DNA from: Vibrio proteolyticus NBRC 13287
GTDB taxonomy: Bacteria > Pseudomonadota > Gammaproteobacteria > Enterobacterales > Vibrionaceae
Direction of reading: 5' to 3'
Assembly: GCF_000467125.1 (NCBI RefSeq)
Contig: NZ_BATJ01000013.1
Span: 1-64,000 of the forward strand
DNA: 64,000 nt
Position 1 is the stretch's first letter, and each line of letters starts with the position of its first letter. Shown here in pieces: positions 10,251 through 19,629 of this stretch. The position numbers and the translations under genes were made by a program. The notes beneath the pieces are model-generated. The model was given only the letters and a program-made list of their open reading frames with translations, ran no database searches and had not been told where the DNA came from.

Positions 10251-11435
10251 CTAGCGCCAAACTCCCCACTCTCCCGTAGTTCCGGGTTCATCTCCCTGGG
10301 TCCACCACTGCGCTGTCCACTCTCTGCCAGCATGCGACACCACATCGCCCGCCACATACGTTGCACTCACGCTCCAGGCATTTTCTGGCTGAGGTGGCGG
10401 CGTTGTGTCGTCTTTGATGAGTGAGACTTGATAGCTGTAGGAATCATCCGGCGCAAATACTTGATTGGCATAAATGTTAGCGGTGTCATACATGTAATGG
10501 TTCATTTCTTCGTGCCAAATGCCAATAAACCACTCGCCTTGTTTACTCTCATTGAATTGCGCTGCTAACTCTGCAGACCAGGTCGCTGTGTTATTGGCAG
10601 TGATTGGCAAGCTAACGTCCGTGTTTTCGCTACCACTTGCGTCAAACGTACGCAGACGAACGGTATCTCCAGGTTCAACCGGGCCGAAACCTTGAGAAAC
10701 AAAATAGCCCAATGCCGTCAGGTTATCTGCCGGGTCTGTTGGATCGGTTGGATCCGTTGGATCCGTTGGTCCCGTGCTGCCATCACCACTGAAGGTAATG
10801 TCACTACAGTTATAAAAGCCTTCGCCTGCCGGGTCTTCGCGTTGCCAGCGCGTATACAAAATGGCATCACCATTGCGGCCAGCAGGTAAAGTAACCTTGA
10901 AGCGATAACGCTTATCCTCCCCAACCTGAGTATTCCCGGCCGTATCCACCAGCTCAAGATCATCCCAAGTGAGTGGCGCATTGTGGTCATATCCGGGTTT
11001 GGTCAGATAGAACTCCCAGAATGAAGGATTGTGTGGTGCTGTTGCATTGAACACCAATTCGATTTGATTGTTGGCATCAAGGGTGATGGCCGTCTTTTGC
11101 CAATACGGTGATGGTATATCTAAACCCGATTTGGCGCTGTCGGCCGCAGAGCAGAGGCTGCCATCACGAACGGTCGCTTTCACGTGAGCCATATCGTTGT
11201 AATTCGCAACATTGGCCGCAACCTCATTGCGCTGCACAAATGGATAGGCTCCTGATTCATCGTAAGCAGCCTGACAAGCCTGGTTAGGGATGTTGTTATC
11301 CCAAAAACCGCCGTCGAGATAACACGTATTCTGTCTTGCACTTGGAAACTCTACCCAACCATGAGCATTGGCCGCAACAGGCATCATCAGCCCTAAGCCA
11401 GATGCCGCCAACATCAGTGACGTTATTTTTTTCAT
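10251..11435 (-). CDS. AA10 lytic polysaccharide monooxygenase, chitin-binding (spindolin-like)
   Basis: Secreted copper enzyme that oxidatively cleaves chitin. The signal peptide ends ANA, so the mature protein starts with His25 (HGWVEFP), the first residue of the copper-binding histidine brace. The second brace residue is His135 in TAPHNPSFWEF, aligned with the equivalent motif of CBP21. The AA10 domain (~25-215) is followed by a Thr-Asp-Pro repeat linker, a beta-rich module at ~235-345, and a C-terminal CBM5/12-type chitin-binding domain (~350-394) rich in Trp. AAGGA lies 7 nt upstream of the chosen ATG; an adjacent ATG at 11438 is the alternative. V. cholerae also has a spindolin-like protein near glpTQ, which matches this context. 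Confidence 0.92.
   Translation of the reverse strand: MKKITSLMLAASGLGLMMPVAANAHGWVEFPSARQNTCYLDGGFWDNNIPNQACQAAYDESGAYPFVQRNEVAANVANYNDMAHVKATVRDGSLCSAADSAKSGLDIPSPYWQKTAITLDANNQIELVFNATAPHNPSFWEFYLTKPGYDHNAPLTWDDLELVDTAGNTQVGEDKRYRFKVTLPAGRNGDAILYTRWQREDPAGEGFYNCSDITFSGDGSTGPTDPTDPTDPTDPADNLTALGYFVSQGFGPVEPGDTVRLRTFDASGSENTDVSLPITANNTATWSAELAAQFNESKQGEWFIGIWHEEMNHYMYDTANIYANQVFAPDDSYSYQVSLIKDDTTPPPQPENAWSVSATYVAGDVVSHAGREWTAQWWTQGDEPGTTGEWGVWR
10738..10773. repeat. 9-bp tandem repeat encoding the Thr-Asp-Pro linker of the LPMO
   Basis: Four near-identical 9-bp units (GTTGGATCC on the plus strand) encode the T-D-P repeat between the catalytic domain and the following module. Such a repeat can change in length by slippage in steps of three residues without breaking the frame. 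Confidence 0.75.
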
Positions 11436-11669
11436 CATTTTATCCTTGTGTAAGTCCGGCTCATTACCGCAAGGGCTCTGAGCATGCACATGCCAAGAAT
11501 GGCTCTAACAAATTAGCAAGGAAATGTTCAAAAATCGGGTTGGTGTCTCTGATCTGCTATCTCCTTTCCAATCAATCGGCAACAAACATAAAGTTGCGTC
11601 TGTCGCTTCGAGTCACTTCAAAGTTTAATTATTGAGCGAAATGGAATTTAACCGTCTAGCATATTCCAA

Positions 11670-11686
11670 AACGAACATAATTCGTT
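11670..11686. promoter_or_regulatory. Candidate GlpR-like operator in the LPMO/glpT divergent region
   Basis: AACGAA-N5-TTCGTT is a perfect 6-bp inverted repeat. Its right half extends to CGAACATA, resembling a half of the E. coli GlpR consensus. A second, shorter motif with TTCG and CGAA arms lies at 11830-11839, close to glpT. TGCAA-N6-TCACA at 11779-11794 resembles a CRP site with one good half. The rest of 11436-11900 is AT-rich and holds no convincing gene. Assignments rest on motif resemblance only. Confidence 0.35.
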
Positions 11687-11900
11687 CATTTACAATCGTT
11701 ACTGTTTTTTGAGAAAGTTGGAGCAATGTTGAAAAAATTAAACCTAATTAGCTGTATTTTTATAATTTTTAATACTTATGCAACATTTATCACAGTAATA
11801 AATTTCTCAATTCATACAATCACCCTCTTTTCGAACGAAACTTAAACTTGCTCGTTCGCACCTTAAGAAAACCATCGCAAAAACACACTATGAGGTTCCT

Positions 11901-13265
11901 ATGTTTGGAATATTCAAACCAAAAGGGCATATCGATCGCCTCCCTGGCGACAAGATCGACAGCACTTATACCCGCCTCCGTTGGCAATTGTTCATCGGTA
12001 TTTTTGTCGGTTATGCCGGCTATTATCTGGTGAGAAAAAACTTCAGTTTGGCCATGCCATATCTGATTGAACAGGGCTTCAGCCGTGGTGATCTCGGTGT
12101 CGCACTTGCGGCGGTTTCGATCGCTTACGGCTTATCTAAATTCCTGATGGGAAGCGTATCAGACCGCTCAAACCCGCGTTACTTCCTGAGCGCCGGATTG
12201 TTAATGTCCGCTCTGGTGATGTTCTGTTTTGGTTTCATGCCATGGGCCACTGGCAGCATCACAGCAATGTTCATCCTGCTGTTTTTAAACGGATGGTTCC
12301 AGGGAATGGGATGGCCCGCCTGTGGACGGACTATGGTGCACTGGTGGTCGCGCAAAGAGCGCGGTGAAATCGTTTCTGTATGGAACGTTGCGCACAACGT
12401 CGGTGGTGGCTTGATTGGTCCTATGTTCCTGCTTGGCCTGTGGACATTTAATGACGACTGGCGTACCGCTTTTTATGTTCCCGCCTTTTTTGCTGCCTTA
12501 GTCGCTGTATTTATCTGGATGACCATGCGTGACACGCCTCAGTCCTGCGGTCTGCCACCGATCGAAGAGTACAAAAACGACTACCCGGATGACTATGACA
12601 AGTCACACGAGAATGAAATGACAGCGAAAGAAATCTTCTTTAAATATGTCTTTTCTAACAAGCTGTTATGGTCTATCGCGATCGCCAACGCATTTGTGTA
12701 TCTGATTCGTTACGGTGTACTGGACTGGGCTCCGGTTTACCTGAAAGAAGCCAAAGACTTCAGCGTGGATAAATCATCCTGGGCATACTTCTTGTACGAG
12801 TGGGCCGGCATTCCGGGCACTCTGCTGTGCGGCTGGATCTCGGACAAACTGTTCAAAGGTCGTCGTGCTCCTGCCGGCATTCTGTTCATGGTATTGGTGA
12901 CGCTGGCGGTTCTGGTTTACTGGTTCAACCCGGCAGGCAATCCAGGTGTTGACATGGCAGCGCTGGTGGCTATCGGCTTCCTCATCTACGGCCCGGTCAT
13001 GCTGATTGGCCTGTATGCTCTCGAACTGGCACCGAAGAAAGCCGCTGGTACCGCGGCGGGTTTAACCGGCCTGTTTGGTTATCTGGGCGGTGCGGTCGCA
13101 GCGAATGCAGTTTTGGGTTACACCGTTGACCACTTTGGTTGGGATGGCGGCTTCCTGATCCTGGTCGGCTCGTGCATCACCTCCATCGTGTGCCTGACGT
13201 ACGCATTTATCGGTGAACGAACCATTCACAAGCAAAAAGAGCTTAATAAAGAAGCAGTTGTATAA
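11901..13265 (+). CDS. glpT: Glycerol-3-phosphate:phosphate antiporter GlpT
   Basis: Inner-membrane major facilitator that imports glycerol-3-phosphate in exchange for phosphate. The 454 residues match GlpT length. The N-terminal segment continues into [19 protein letters not shown], typical of the organophosphate:phosphate antiporter family, and about 12 membrane segments follow, with the central cytoplasmic loop at ~215-250. GAGG precedes the ATG by 6 nt. It forms a pair with glpQ, which produces its substrate in the periplasm; a small hairpin separates them. GlpR/CRP control is plausible from the upstream motifs. Confidence 0.96.
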   Translation: MFGIFKPKGHIDRLPGDKIDSTYTRLRWQLFIGIFVGYAGYYLVRKNFSLAMPYLIEQGFSRGDLGVALAAVSIAYGLSKFLMGSVSDRSNPRYFLSAGLLMSALVMFCFGFMPWATGSITAMFILLFLNGWFQGMGWPACGRTMVHWWSRKERGEIVSVWNVAHNVGGGLIGPMFLLGLWTFNDDWRTAFYVPAFFAALVAVFIWMTMRDTPQSCGLPPIEEYKNDYPDDYDKSHENEMTAKEIFFKYVFSNKLLWSIAIANAFVYLIRYGVLDWAPVYLKEAKDFSVDKSSWAYFLYEWAGIPGTLLCGWISDKLFKGRRAPAGILFMVLVTLAVLVYWFNPAGNPGVDMAALVAIGFLIYGPVMLIGLYALELAPKKAAGTAAGLTGLFGYLGGAVAANAVLGYTVDHFGWDGGFLILVGSCITSIVCLTYAFIGERTIHKQKELNKEAVV

Positions 13266-13293
13266 CTTTGTAATAAAAACTTCATTTTTAGAT

Positions 13294-13311
13294 GGCAGCC
13301 TGCGGGCTGCC
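13294..13311 (+). other. Intercistronic hairpin between glpT and glpQ
   Basis: GGCAGCC-TGCG-GGCTGCC forms a 7-bp stem 29 nt after glpT. Only a short mixed T-run follows, so it is more likely a partial terminator or a 3'-end stabiliser of glpT mRNA than a full stop. Confidence 0.55.
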
Positions 13312-13334
13312 TTCTTACAACAAAGGAAATCGTG

Positions 13335-14390
13335 ATGAAATTAACGTCAGCTTGCGCAGCATTGATCGCGCTAGGACTCTCTGCCAACGCTTTTGCCAAA
13401 CCTCTGGTGATCGCACACCGGGGGGCGTCTGGCTATTTGCCAGAGCACACGCTTGAAGCCAAAGCCCTCGCTTACGGTATGAAGCCTGATTATATCGAGC
13501 AAGACGTCGTAATGACGAAAGACGATCAACTGGTCGTCCTTCACGATCATTATCTTGATCGCGTCACCGACGTTGCTGAACGTTTCCCTGACCGTGCACG
13601 CGAAGACGGCCGTTACTACGCCATCGACTTCACGCTGGCTGAAATTAAAACGCTGCGCGTTACGGAAGGGTTCAATCTGGATGATAAAGGCAACAAAGTG
13701 GCTGGTTTCCCGGATCGCTTTCCAATGTGGAAATCTGACTTTACCGTACCGACACTGGCTGAAGAAATTGAGTTGATTCAAGGTCTGAACAAAACCCTAG
13801 GTTACGATATCGGTATCTACCCGGAAATCAAAGCCCCTTGGTTCCACCGTCACGAGGGCAAAGACATCTCTAGCGCGGTTCTCAAAGTACTTAAACAGTA
13901 TGGCTATGACAGTGAAGACGATAAAGTCTACCTGCAATGTTTTGATCCTATTGAGCTGAAACGTATCCATGATCAGTTAATGCCGGAAATGAAGATGGAC
14001 CTGAAGTTGGTGCAGTTAATGGCGTACACCGACTGGAACGAAACCATGGAGTACAAAGGTGATAAGGCCACCCCTTACAATTACGACTGGATGTATCAGC
14101 CCGGTGGAATGAAGCAAGTCGCGACTTATGCCGATGGAATCGGCCCGTGGAAACCGATGCTGGTTGACGACAAATCGACCAAAGACAACCTGATCATCCT
14201 GCCATTGATGAAAGAAGCAAAAGACGCCGGACTGGCCGTCCATCCTTACACGTTCCGCGCCGATAAAGGCCGCATTCCTGCTTACACTGACAGCTTTGAC
14301 GGCATGCTGGATATTTTCTACAACCAGGTAAAAGTGGATGGTCTGTTCACGGACTTCCCGGACAAAGCCGTCCATTTCCTGAACCAATAA
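13335..14390 (+). CDS. glpQ: Periplasmic glycerophosphodiester phosphodiesterase GlpQ
   Basis: Hydrolyses glycerophosphodiesters from phospholipids to glycerol-3-phosphate and an alcohol. The signal peptide ends in AFA; the mature protein begins with KPLVIAHRGASGYLPEHT, the GDPD signature containing the catalytic His and the metal-binding Glu. A second family motif, QDVVMTKDDQLVVLHD, with the other catalytic His, follows. AAGGAAA sits 7 nt upstream of the ATG; a GTG directly before it is the alternative start. It forms an operon with glpT. Confidence 0.95.
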   Translation: MKLTSACAALIALGLSANAFAKPLVIAHRGASGYLPEHTLEAKALAYGMKPDYIEQDVVMTKDDQLVVLHDHYLDRVTDVAERFPDRAREDGRYYAIDFTLAEIKTLRVTEGFNLDDKGNKVAGFPDRFPMWKSDFTVPTLAEEIELIQGLNKTLGYDIGIYPEIKAPWFHRHEGKDISSAVLKVLKQYGYDSEDDKVYLQCFDPIELKRIHDQLMPEMKMDLKLVQLMAYTDWNETMEYKGDKATPYNYDWMYQPGGMKQVATYADGIGPWKPMLVDDKSTKDNLIILPLMKEAKDAGLAVHPYTFRADKGRIPAYTDSFDGMLDIFYNQVKVDGLFTDFPDKAVHFLNQ

Positions 14391-14413
14391 TCCACCGTTC
14401 AACGCTCCACATC

Positions 14414-14443
14414 AAAGCCTTAATCGACATTAAGGCTTTTTTC
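14414..14443 (+). terminator. Rho-independent terminator of glpTQ
   Basis: AAAGCCTTAA-tcgaca-TTAAGGCTTT is followed by a T-rich tail, 24 nt after glpQ. Confidence 0.85.
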
Positions 14444-14704
14444 TGCCTCTTTTTCATCCCCACCCCAATTAACATTAGAGACTGCGCGACTGCCCTGTGG
14501 TACTGCTATGTTTATTGTGGCAGTTGTTAATATTTGGAAAATCCTGACAAGCCGCACGAACAAAGGCCTTACAAGTGACATAGGCTTTACGTCGCCCGTG
14601 CGCAGTTTTGTACGTAAAGTCACTAAATCCGTAATGCGCAAGCGAAGGCTCACCTTCCCACGTGCATCGAACATTCAACTTCAATATTTCACAAGATTGA
14701 AATC

Positions 14705-15640
14705 ATGATAAAAAAACAACATCAGGCGCTATGGTTAGGGTTGCTCAGCTCGCTATCTTTTATGTCTTACGCCAACCATATCGTCGCCTGTGACACTTAC
14801 GCCGCGATGGCTTTACCTAATGATGCACCATTGTATAACGCCCCGAGTCATACCGGTTGGTCAAAAGGAGCCGCGATTGTACAAGGCATTCCGCGCGGAG
14901 ACGCAGCGCCGGCTTATTGGTCAGACGCTATTATCGACAAGTCGATGACCACCGCTGAACCTTGGAATGCCATGACCCAGTGGTTTACTGTTTTTGAAGC
15001 ACAAGATAACCAGGTTCACAATGTACGGGTGGCGGTCGGCGACTCGGATATCTGGTTATTGCGCTCAGAGGACGCTTCAATGAACCCGGCGACGGCAAAA
15101 TGGGAACATATCACACCGGAGATGACACCAGTGATATGGGCAGCCTACTTCTCATCCAACATGGTGGATTACATCCGCGATATTCCCTACAAAGCATCAG
15201 ACACTGGCGCAAAAGAATACACGCTGAGCAGCAACCATTATCCCATTCATGGCGGAACCGATATCATCGGTATCGATGGCAGTAACGTCATTGGCGCATT
15301 TGTGCGTATGAAAGCCTGGCTGATACCTGATGGGCCAGAGGCCGTCCGCACCATTGATAACGCCAAAGTATTGATTAGCGTGGGCGCCGATTATTACCCG
15401 ACGAGAACCACCACCGTCGCCAACGGATCGTTTGCCAACGCCAACTATTTACCAGGCGTTGCAGACAGTCGTTTCCGCTATCTGACCAAAACACCTCAAT
15501 GGTATTACATGGGCACCGTCACACCGGATGATTTATCTATCGTCGACAACAACAGCCCGCTAATAAAATCGGGGGGAAAAAACTATCTGACTCGCGAAGA
15601 GTGGATGACCAATCCGCCCCCCGTCCCGGTTGACCAGTAA
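14705..15640 (+). CDS. Secreted protein of unknown function
   Basis: A 311-residue protein with a signal peptide probably cleaved after SYA (residue ~23), followed by a mature region with no membrane segment. I do not recognise the family. It is rich in Trp, Tyr, Asp and Asn and has only one Cys in the mature part, so it looks like a soluble periplasmic or extracellular beta-rich protein. The start is an ATG with only a weak purine stretch upstream. It stands alone between two terminators; the 260 nt before it show no gene. The position next to glpQ gives no firm functional hint. Confidence 0.8.
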   Translation: MIKKQHQALWLGLLSSLSFMSYANHIVACDTYAAMALPNDAPLYNAPSHTGWSKGAAIVQGIPRGDAAPAYWSDAIIDKSMTTAEPWNAMTQWFTVFEAQDNQVHNVRVAVGDSDIWLLRSEDASMNPATAKWEHITPEMTPVIWAAYFSSNMVDYIRDIPYKASDTGAKEYTLSSNHYPIHGGTDIIGIDGSNVIGAFVRMKAWLIPDGPEAVRTIDNAKVLISVGADYYPTRTTTVANGSFANANYLPGVADSRFRYLTKTPQWYYMGTVTPDDLSIVDNNSPLIKSGGKNYLTREEWMTNPPPVPVDQ

Positions 15641-15647
15641 GCATAAA

Positions 15648-15673
15648 AAAGAGCGCAACAGCGGGCGCTCTTT
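15648..15673. terminator. Bidirectional terminator
   Basis: AAAGAGCGC-N8-GCGCTCTTT lies between the secreted protein (plus) and the purine nucleoside phosphorylase (minus), with A/T runs on both sides. Confidence 0.82.
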
Positions 15674-15692
15674 CCATTGCCAATCAGGGCAT

Positions 15693-16523
15693 TCAGGACG
15701 AAAAATGCTGAGTCATAAACGCTTGGATCAAAGCGATAAAGTCTTTTTCTGCCAGCCTGGCACAACGCAGGGTCTGCTCATGAGACAATGGCACATCACC
15801 AAGCCCTTCCGCCATGTTGGTAATGGCGCACACAGCCAGTACCGGTAAGCCACAATGTGCCGCCGAGATAACTTCCGGCACCACCGACATACCAACCACA
15901 TCACCACCGATGATCTGCATCATACGAATCTCGGCCGCCGTCTCGAAGTTAGGGCCAGTGTAGGAGACAAACACCCCCTGGTTCAGATGTATCCTTTGTT
16001 GCTCAGCCACCTGTAGCACCTCTTCGCGTAGCGTACGATCATATGCATTGGCCAGACTGAAAAAACGCGGGCCATACGCGTCATCATTTGGCCCGGTCAT
16101 CGGAGACTCTGGCATGGTGTTGATGTGGTCATGGAACACCACAAGAGAGCCAACGTCAATTCGCTCCGGACGCAGCGATCCAGCAGCGTTGGTGACCAGC
16201 ATAAATTCACACCCCAAACGTTTGAAGGTGCGTACCGGCGTGGTCATCACTTTCATCGACTGATGTTCGTAGTAGTGGCCTCGTCCTTTCATGCACGCCA
16301 CATCGACACCATTCATTTTGCCCAGCACCAGTTCGCCCGAATGGCCTTCAACGGTACTGACCGGAAAGCCCGCCAGCTCTTCGTATGGGATCACCACTTT
16401 TTCTTCAAGCGCATCGGCAATCACGCCCAGTCCGGAGCCAAGAATACATCCGACACGAGGCTGGAAGCCCGGCTTTCTGGCATAAATAGTTTCAAGCGCT
16501 TTATCAACAGGATCGTACGACAT
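15693..16523 (-). CDS. Purine nucleoside phosphorylase, trimeric class (XapA/PunA type)
   Basis: Cytoplasmic phosphorolysis of purine nucleosides to base and (deoxy)ribose-1-phosphate. The 276 residues and motifs fit the class II trimeric family: GSGLG near residue 30 (phosphate loop), GRGHYYEH at ~80 (phosphate His), NAAGSL at ~113-118, and the base-binding stretch with YTGPNFET and GMSVVPE around 190-215. This is distinct from the hexameric DeoD family. It is divergent from a LysR gene that resembles XapR, so xanthosine or inosine/guanosine use is likely; substrate preference cannot be fixed from sequence. The nearby ribose operon makes biological sense because the product is a ribose phosphate. 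Confidence 0.93.
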   Translation of the reverse strand: MSYDPVDKALETIYARKPGFQPRVGCILGSGLGVIADALEEKVVIPYEELAGFPVSTVEGHSGELVLGKMNGVDVACMKGRGHYYEHQSMKVMTTPVRTFKRLGCEFMLVTNAAGSLRPERIDVGSLVVFHDHINTMPESPMTGPNDDAYGPRFFSLANAYDRTLREEVLQVAEQQRIHLNQGVFVSYTGPNFETAAEIRMMQIIGGDVVGMSVVPEVISAAHCGLPVLAVCAITNMAEGLGDVPLSHEQTLRCARLAEKDFIALIQAFMTQHFSS

Positions 16524-16646
16524 TCTGAGTTACCCAATATTGTTTCACACCTCCCCACTCTAGCGCACCAACCGTACTGTTTATATTTCTAAATTCAGTA
16601 CATTTGTTCTAATATTCAAAACAGTTAATTCAGTAAAGTGCGTATC

Positions 16647-17552
16647 ATGTCGTCGCTATCTAATCGTATCAGTATGAAAATGCTGCGTTATTTTCTAAAG
16701 GTCGCCGAAACCGGACACTTCAGCCGGGCCGCCGAGCAATTGAACATCACCAAGTCACCGCTCAGCACACAAATCAAAGAGCTTGAGACGCTGCTAGGGA
16801 GCGATCTGTTTGAGCGAGATTCTCGCAATGTTCGGTTAACACCTGCGGGCGCGCAACTGCGCAATGAATGTGTTTCTCTGTTTGACCAACTTGATCGCTC
16901 GCTGAATAAAGTGCAGCAAGTCGCGCGTCAGGATATACAATCCATTCACCTGGGATTAATGAGTTCGATCTTTTGGGCTGGGTTCGGTGAAGCGCTCGGT
17001 CAGTTGAGTCGGCAACATCCGCACATCCGTATCAACCTGCTGGAATCCGCCCCCAGCCAACAACTGACTGCATTGCGTGATCATCGCATCGACATGGGGC
17101 TGGTGCGATACGCCGATGCCCAGCGCTCACCGCACCTTCAATGTGTCACGCTGCTCGAAGAGAATATGGTTGTGGCGTTGCCCGCGCATCATCCGCTGAG
17201 CGGCAAAACGCAACTCTCTCTCAAGGAGTTGACACAGGAAAGCTTTGTCATGCTCAGTCAGCACAACTCCGCGTCGACGGATCTCATCATTCGTCATTGC
17301 GAGCAACTCGGTTTTACACCCGATGTCGTTCAACAGGTGATTGAGCCCAATACCGTGGTCGCTGTGGTGGCCACCAGCGAGTTGCTGTCAGTGGTGCCCG
17401 CCAGTTACCAGGGGCTTAGCTGGAGCAACGTGCGTTTTGTTGCTTTAAAGGAGCAGATACGTGCGGATATTTGTGCGGTGACGTTAGCCCAGCCAAGTGC
17501 AGACCTTACATTGATCGCAGAAGAACTGAAAAGGAGCCTCGAACAGCTTTAG
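16647..17552 (+). CDS. LysR-family regulator, XapR-like
   Basis: Transcription regulator of about 301 residues with an N-terminal winged HTH (LRYFLKVAETGHFSRAAEQL...PLSTQIKELE, residues ~11-65) and a C-terminal periplasmic-binding-like effector domain. It is transcribed away from the purine nucleoside phosphorylase across a 123-bp intergenic region, the usual arrangement for a LysR protein and its target. The ATG at 16647 is preferred over a GTG at 16638 because related proteins have a similar short leader before the LRYF motif; neither has a strong ribosome-binding site. Its stop codon overlaps that of rbsR by 4 nt, tail to tail. Confidence 0.9.
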   Translation: MSSLSNRISMKMLRYFLKVAETGHFSRAAEQLNITKSPLSTQIKELETLLGSDLFERDSRNVRLTPAGAQLRNECVSLFDQLDRSLNKVQQVARQDIQSIHLGLMSSIFWAGFGEALGQLSRQHPHIRINLLESAPSQQLTALRDHRIDMGLVRYADAQRSPHLQCVTLLEENMVVALPAHHPLSGKTQLSLKELTQESFVMLSQHNSASTDLIIRHCEQLGFTPDVVQQVIEPNTVVAVVATSELLSVVPASYQGLSWSNVRFVALKEQIRADICAVTLAQPSADLTLIAEELKRSLEQL

Positions 17553-18553
17553 CGCAGGGCTTTGACGCTGTCACGCACCACTAAGGTCGGTTCAAGTTGC
17601 ACAACTTGTGGTTCATTCGTCACTTTGTCCAGTTTATTCAGCAGGGTATCGACCGCCGCCTGACCAAGGCGGTATTTGGGCTGGTGGATAGTGGTCAGTG
17701 GTGGCGTCATGAATTTCGCGATATGGATATCATCATAGCCGATCAGAGATAGATCCTCAGGAATACGGATGCCGTGTTGACTGGCGGCGTTGATCACCCC
17801 CATTGCCATCATGTCATTACACACGAAAATCGCACTGGGCAATGGCCCTTTTGCCAGCATTTTGTTGAAAGCCTCATAACCCCCTTCGCATTCGAAGTCC
17901 GACTCGACTATCCAGTTCGCTTTGAATTCCAAACCGGCTTCATTCATGGCCCGTTTGTAGCCTTCGTAACGCATCTGCGCCTGATGCTTGATCAACGGCC
18001 CGGTAATACAACCAATGTCCCGGTGACCACTTTCAATTAAGTGTTTGGCGGCCATGTATCCACCGCGCAAGGAGTTGTCCTGGATTTTGTCACTGGCAAA
18101 CAGCATTGGCCCCCAGTCCATAACCACCACCGGAATATCCGGATAACGTTCGAAGACATCAATACGCTCCCCTTCCAACGTCGAACACATGAGCAACAAG
18201 CCATCGACACGTTTTTGCAACAAGGTATCGATCGACGTTTTCATCCGCTCGTTGTCGCCTTCGGTGTTACACAAAATCAGGTTGTAACCTTTTTGGTAAC
18301 AGCTGCGCTCAACCCCTTTCACAACTTCACCAAAAAATGGATTAGTTGACGTGGTCACCAGCATACCGATGGTTTGAGTCCGGTTGATTTTCAGGCTGCG
18401 GGCCAAAGCAGAAGGAGCGTAGTTCAGCTCTTTGGCGGCTTGATTGACCCGTTCAGAGATCGCTTCGCTGACGTATCGGGTCTTGTTGATAACATGGCTG
18501 ACGGTGGAAGTGGAAACCCCTGCGAGTCTTGCGATGTCTTTCATCGTTGCCAT
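17549..18553 (-). CDS. rbsR: Ribose operon repressor RbsR
   Basis: LacI-family repressor, 334 residues. The N-terminal HTH is MATMKDIARLAGVSTSTVSHVIN, with the hinge helix at LARSLK; a periplasmic-binding-like core for the sugar effector follows (~60-330). It is the last gene of rbsDACBKR, 13 nt after rbsK, and its likely operator is the palindrome at 23608-23625. Its stop overlaps that of the convergent LysR gene, leaving no room for a terminator. Confidence 0.95.
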   Translation of the reverse strand: MATMKDIARLAGVSTSTVSHVINKTRYVSEAISERVNQAAKELNYAPSALARSLKINRTQTIGMLVTTSTNPFFGEVVKGVERSCYQKGYNLILCNTEGDNERMKTSIDTLLQKRVDGLLLMCSTLEGERIDVFERYPDIPVVVMDWGPMLFASDKIQDNSLRGGYMAAKHLIESGHRDIGCITGPLIKHQAQMRYEGYKRAMNEAGLEFKANWIVESDFECEGGYEAFNKMLAKGPLPSAIFVCNDMMAMGVINAASQHGIRIPEDLSLIGYDDIHIAKFMTPPLTTIHQPKYRLGQAAVDTLLNKLDKVTNEPQVVQLEPTLVVRDSVKALR

Positions 18554-18566
18554 GTTATTCTCCTAT

Positions 18567-19490
18567 TTATGACTGATGGGCTGCCAAAAACACTTCGACT
18601 TCCTGACGATTGGGTATCGAAGTCTGGGCTCCGAAACGGGTGACAGAAATGGCAGCCGCAGCATGAGCAAACTTAATGGCTGATTCTAAAGGCATATCTT
18701 CCAATAAACCAGTGACTAATGCCCCATTAAACGTATCGCCAGCGGCGGTCGTATCCACAGGCTCTACCGCAAAGCCAGAGATCAGTTCACCACGCCCATT
18801 CTGACTCAACCAGACCCCTTTCGCGCCCAACGTGATCAATACGATTTCAATCCCTTTGTGGTGTAGTACATTCGCAGCTTGTTGCGCAGATGCATTGTCT
18901 GTCACGGTTATGCCGGTCAGGACTTCAGCCTCTGTTTCATTCGGTGTGATCACATCAATGCAGTTGAGTAAGTCATCTGGCAATTCACGCGCCGGAGCCG
19001 GGTTCAGGATCACATTGGTCTTGTGCGATTTGGCTTCTTGAGCGGCTCTCTCAATGCCGTCCAAAGGTGTTTCCAGTTGCATGAGCAGATAGCTGGCCTG
19101 ACGGATTCGCTCCAGATCCGGCTCAATCATCTCAGCCGTCAGACGAGCGTTCGCTTCGGCAGAAATACAGATGCTGTTTTCACCGCTGTCAGCAACCTGA
19201 ATCATGGCGATACCGGTTGGGCAGTTCGGCTGCATTTTCACCCCTTCCGTGTTCATGCCATCGCACTTAAAGCTTTCACGAATGTTAATGCCAAACGCAT
19301 CATCTCCGACACAGGCAATGAAACCGATGTCGGCTTTCAGACGCGCTGCCGCCACCGCCTGATTGGCGCCTTTACCACCCGGAATCACCTGGTAATTATG
19401 ACCATGCAGCGTCTCGCCGGGGCGAGGAAATGAAGGCACTTGAAGAACATGGTCAGCGTTCACGCTACCTAACACGACGAGTTTATTCAT
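18567..19490 (-). CDS. rbsK: Ribokinase RbsK
   Basis: Phosphorylates ribose to ribose-5-phosphate with ATP in the cytoplasm. At 307 residues it is of normal length. It shows the PfkB-family N-terminal signature (PGGKGANQAVAAARL, ~40-55) and the C-terminal one with the catalytic Asp (DTTAAGDTFNGAL, ~247-259). GAGGATAACCGA precedes the chosen ATG at 19490; the open frame extends further upstream without support. It follows rbsB after a hairpin-bearing gap. Confidence 0.96.
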   Translation of the reverse strand: MNKLVVLGSVNADHVLQVPSFPRPGETLHGHNYQVIPGGKGANQAVAAARLKADIGFIACVGDDAFGINIRESFKCDGMNTEGVKMQPNCPTGIAMIQVADSGENSICISAEANARLTAEMIEPDLERIRQASYLLMQLETPLDGIERAAQEAKSHKTNVILNPAPARELPDDLLNCIDVITPNETEAEVLTGITVTDNASAQQAANVLHHKGIEIVLITLGAKGVWLSQNGRGELISGFAVEPVDTTAAGDTFNGALVTGLLEDMPLESAIKFAHAAAAISVTRFGAQTSIPNRQEVEVFLAAHQS

Positions 19491-19595
19491 TCGGTTATCC
19501 TCGGTTCTGAGAACCTTTAAACAATAGAGAAACAGGAGTGATACTTGTACGTCCTCGTAAACACGCACAAGTATCGACCCTGTCGAGGGTCAGAA

Positions 19596-19624
19596 ATGCC
19601 CCGCACGTTTGTGGTGCGGGGCAT
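19596..19624 (-). other. Intercistronic hairpin between rbsB and rbsK
   Basis: GCCCCGCAC-N7-GTGCGGGGC is a very strong GC stem right after the rbsB stop, without a U-run. A smaller GACCC/GGGTC stem follows at 19576-19591. This probably protects the upstream mRNA and lowers rbsKR relative to rbsB, as is usual after binding-protein genes. Confidence 0.7.
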
Positions 19625-19629
19625 AATGA

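Noticed and set aside
11726-11845. 39-codon hydrophobic ORF upstream of glpT with GGAG before the ATG
   Set aside because: The ribosome-binding site is only 2 nt from the ATG, the region is very AT-rich promoter DNA, and the product shows only low-complexity hydrophobic sequence; chance is more likely.
19576-19624. Terminator splitting the rbs operon
   Set aside because: The stem is strong but has no U-run, and rbsKR follow in the same direction; a stability/attenuation element is more likely.
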